DNA from: JBOHHM01 sp050725495
GTDB lineage: Bacteria; Pseudomonadota; Gammaproteobacteria; Burkholderiales; Burkholderiaceae_C
Assembly (NCBI GenBank): GCA_050725495.1
Contig: JBOHHM010000303.1
Coordinates: forward strand, 1-14,065
DNA length: 14,065 nt
Direction: 5' to 3'
Shown here: one piece after another, positions 13,900 through 14,065 of the stretch
Layout: each line of letters starts with the position of its first letter
How positions within the stretch are numbered: the stretch's first letter is position 1
Notes under the pieces: generated by a model
What the model saw: the letters and a program-made list of their open reading frames with translations, nothing else
What the model was told of the DNA's origin: nothing
Databases searched by the model: none
Program-made: the position numbers and the translations under genes

Positions 13900-13923
13900 T
13901 GGAGACTTATTCATATAAATCAA
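13895..13923 (-). promoter_or_regulatory. Predicted promoter of the HTH-MNT-hsdM operon
   Basis: Minus-strand TTGATT (13923-13918), 17-base spacer, AATATT (13900-13895). It lies in a clearly AT-rich patch (about 13862-13950), unlike the GC-rich surroundings. The -10 overlaps the palindrome by five bases, so a bound repressor would exclude RNA polymerase. Confidence 0.4.
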
Positions 13924-13929
13924 CCAGCT

Positions 13930-14004
13930 TCATCTGCCAAACAAAATTTCTCGCAGCACGTTGCAGTAGTTCCAGCGTTTCTGGACAAGGGTGGATGTAT
14001 TCAT
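13930..14004 (-). pseudogene. Truncated duplicate of the hsdM 5' end
   Basis: An ATG at 14004 opens 24 codons beginning MNTSTLVQKRWNYCNVLR, matching the first 18 residues of intact hsdM except Leu10 to Arg. The match breaks after LR(D/E), and the frame stops at TGA 13932-13930. At DNA level 13952-14005 equals 12541-12594 with two mismatches in 54 bases. It is a scar of a second hsdM start, upstream of the HTH-MNT pair, and cannot make a methyltransferase. Its own upstream region (14006-14065) may be the ancestral hsdM promoter region. It could also still be translated as a short leader peptide. Confidence 0.8.
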
Positions 14005-14065
14005 TCGGTGTGGCTCATAACATCAACTGTGCCTGTGCAATTCGGTACAGAGTGCGTGGATGATT

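Noticed and set aside
12541..14005. Insertion-sequence target-site duplication as explanation of the 54-bp repeat
   Set aside because: Known target duplications are usually 2-14 bp, the flanked DNA has no terminal inverted repeats and no transposase, so recombination or a different capture mechanism is more likely.
1..14065. tRNA, rRNA, CRISPR array, transposase or integrase
   Set aside because: I saw no tRNA cloverleaf, regular repeat-spacer series or recombinase motif; the 54-bp duplication has only two copies and no transposase between them.

Overview
The window is GC-rich, densely coded DNA of a betaproteobacterium. The gene types (Bug/TTT-type periplasmic binding protein, LysR-regulated catabolic cluster, ArsR-SRPBCC-GST-VOC operon), the codon use and the small dispersed repeats suggest Burkholderiales, most likely Comamonadaceae (Acidovorax/Variovorax/Polaromonas-like). 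The taxon is an inference from gene style, not from a marker gene.

Layout. 1-910 (-): the N-terminal part of a Tat-exported multicopper oxidase that runs off the left edge, with a good sigma70-type promoter upstream. 1187-2044 (+): an SseA-type sulfurtransferase. 2052-2293: a possible gene remnant followed by a double-hairpin dispersed repeat. 2211-6460 (-): a nucleoside-salvage cluster, read in the order of transcription as a Bug-type binding protein, a nucleoside hydrolase, a ribokinase (overlapping the hydrolase by ATGA) and an adenosine-deaminase-family enzyme. A divergent LysR regulator (6645-7607, +) sits at its head with a palindromic operator candidate between them. The chemistry fits: the hydrolase releases base and ribose, ribokinase captures ribose, and the deaminase acts on the purine nucleoside or base. 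The binding protein is the natural candidate for uptake.

7668-8598 (-): a FAD monooxygenase pseudogene that has lost its middle part. 8702-11021 (+): a three-gene operon of an ArsR/SdpR-like repressor, an unusual in-frame SRPBCC-GST fusion and a two-domain VOC (glyoxalase-fold) protein, with a perfect inverted repeat overlapping the repressor start. It looks like a stress or xenobiotic-response unit.

11055-14065 (-): a defence-type segment. A winged-helix protein, an MNT-fold nucleotidyltransferase and a type I DNA methyltransferase subunit (HsdM) are joined by stop/start overlaps into one operon, behind a 12-bp-arm palindrome that overlaps a promoter. No hsdS or hsdR follows hsdM; the next gene is the convergent VOC gene. 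The first 54 bp of hsdM are duplicated 1411 bp upstream as a dead 24-codon stub, so the HTH-MNT pair sits between two copies of the hsdM start. This is the most unusual structure in the window.

Two genes (the deaminase and hsdM) carry protein segments encoded by dispersed palindromic repeats that entered in frame: a 27-residue tail and an internal segment of about 16 residues.
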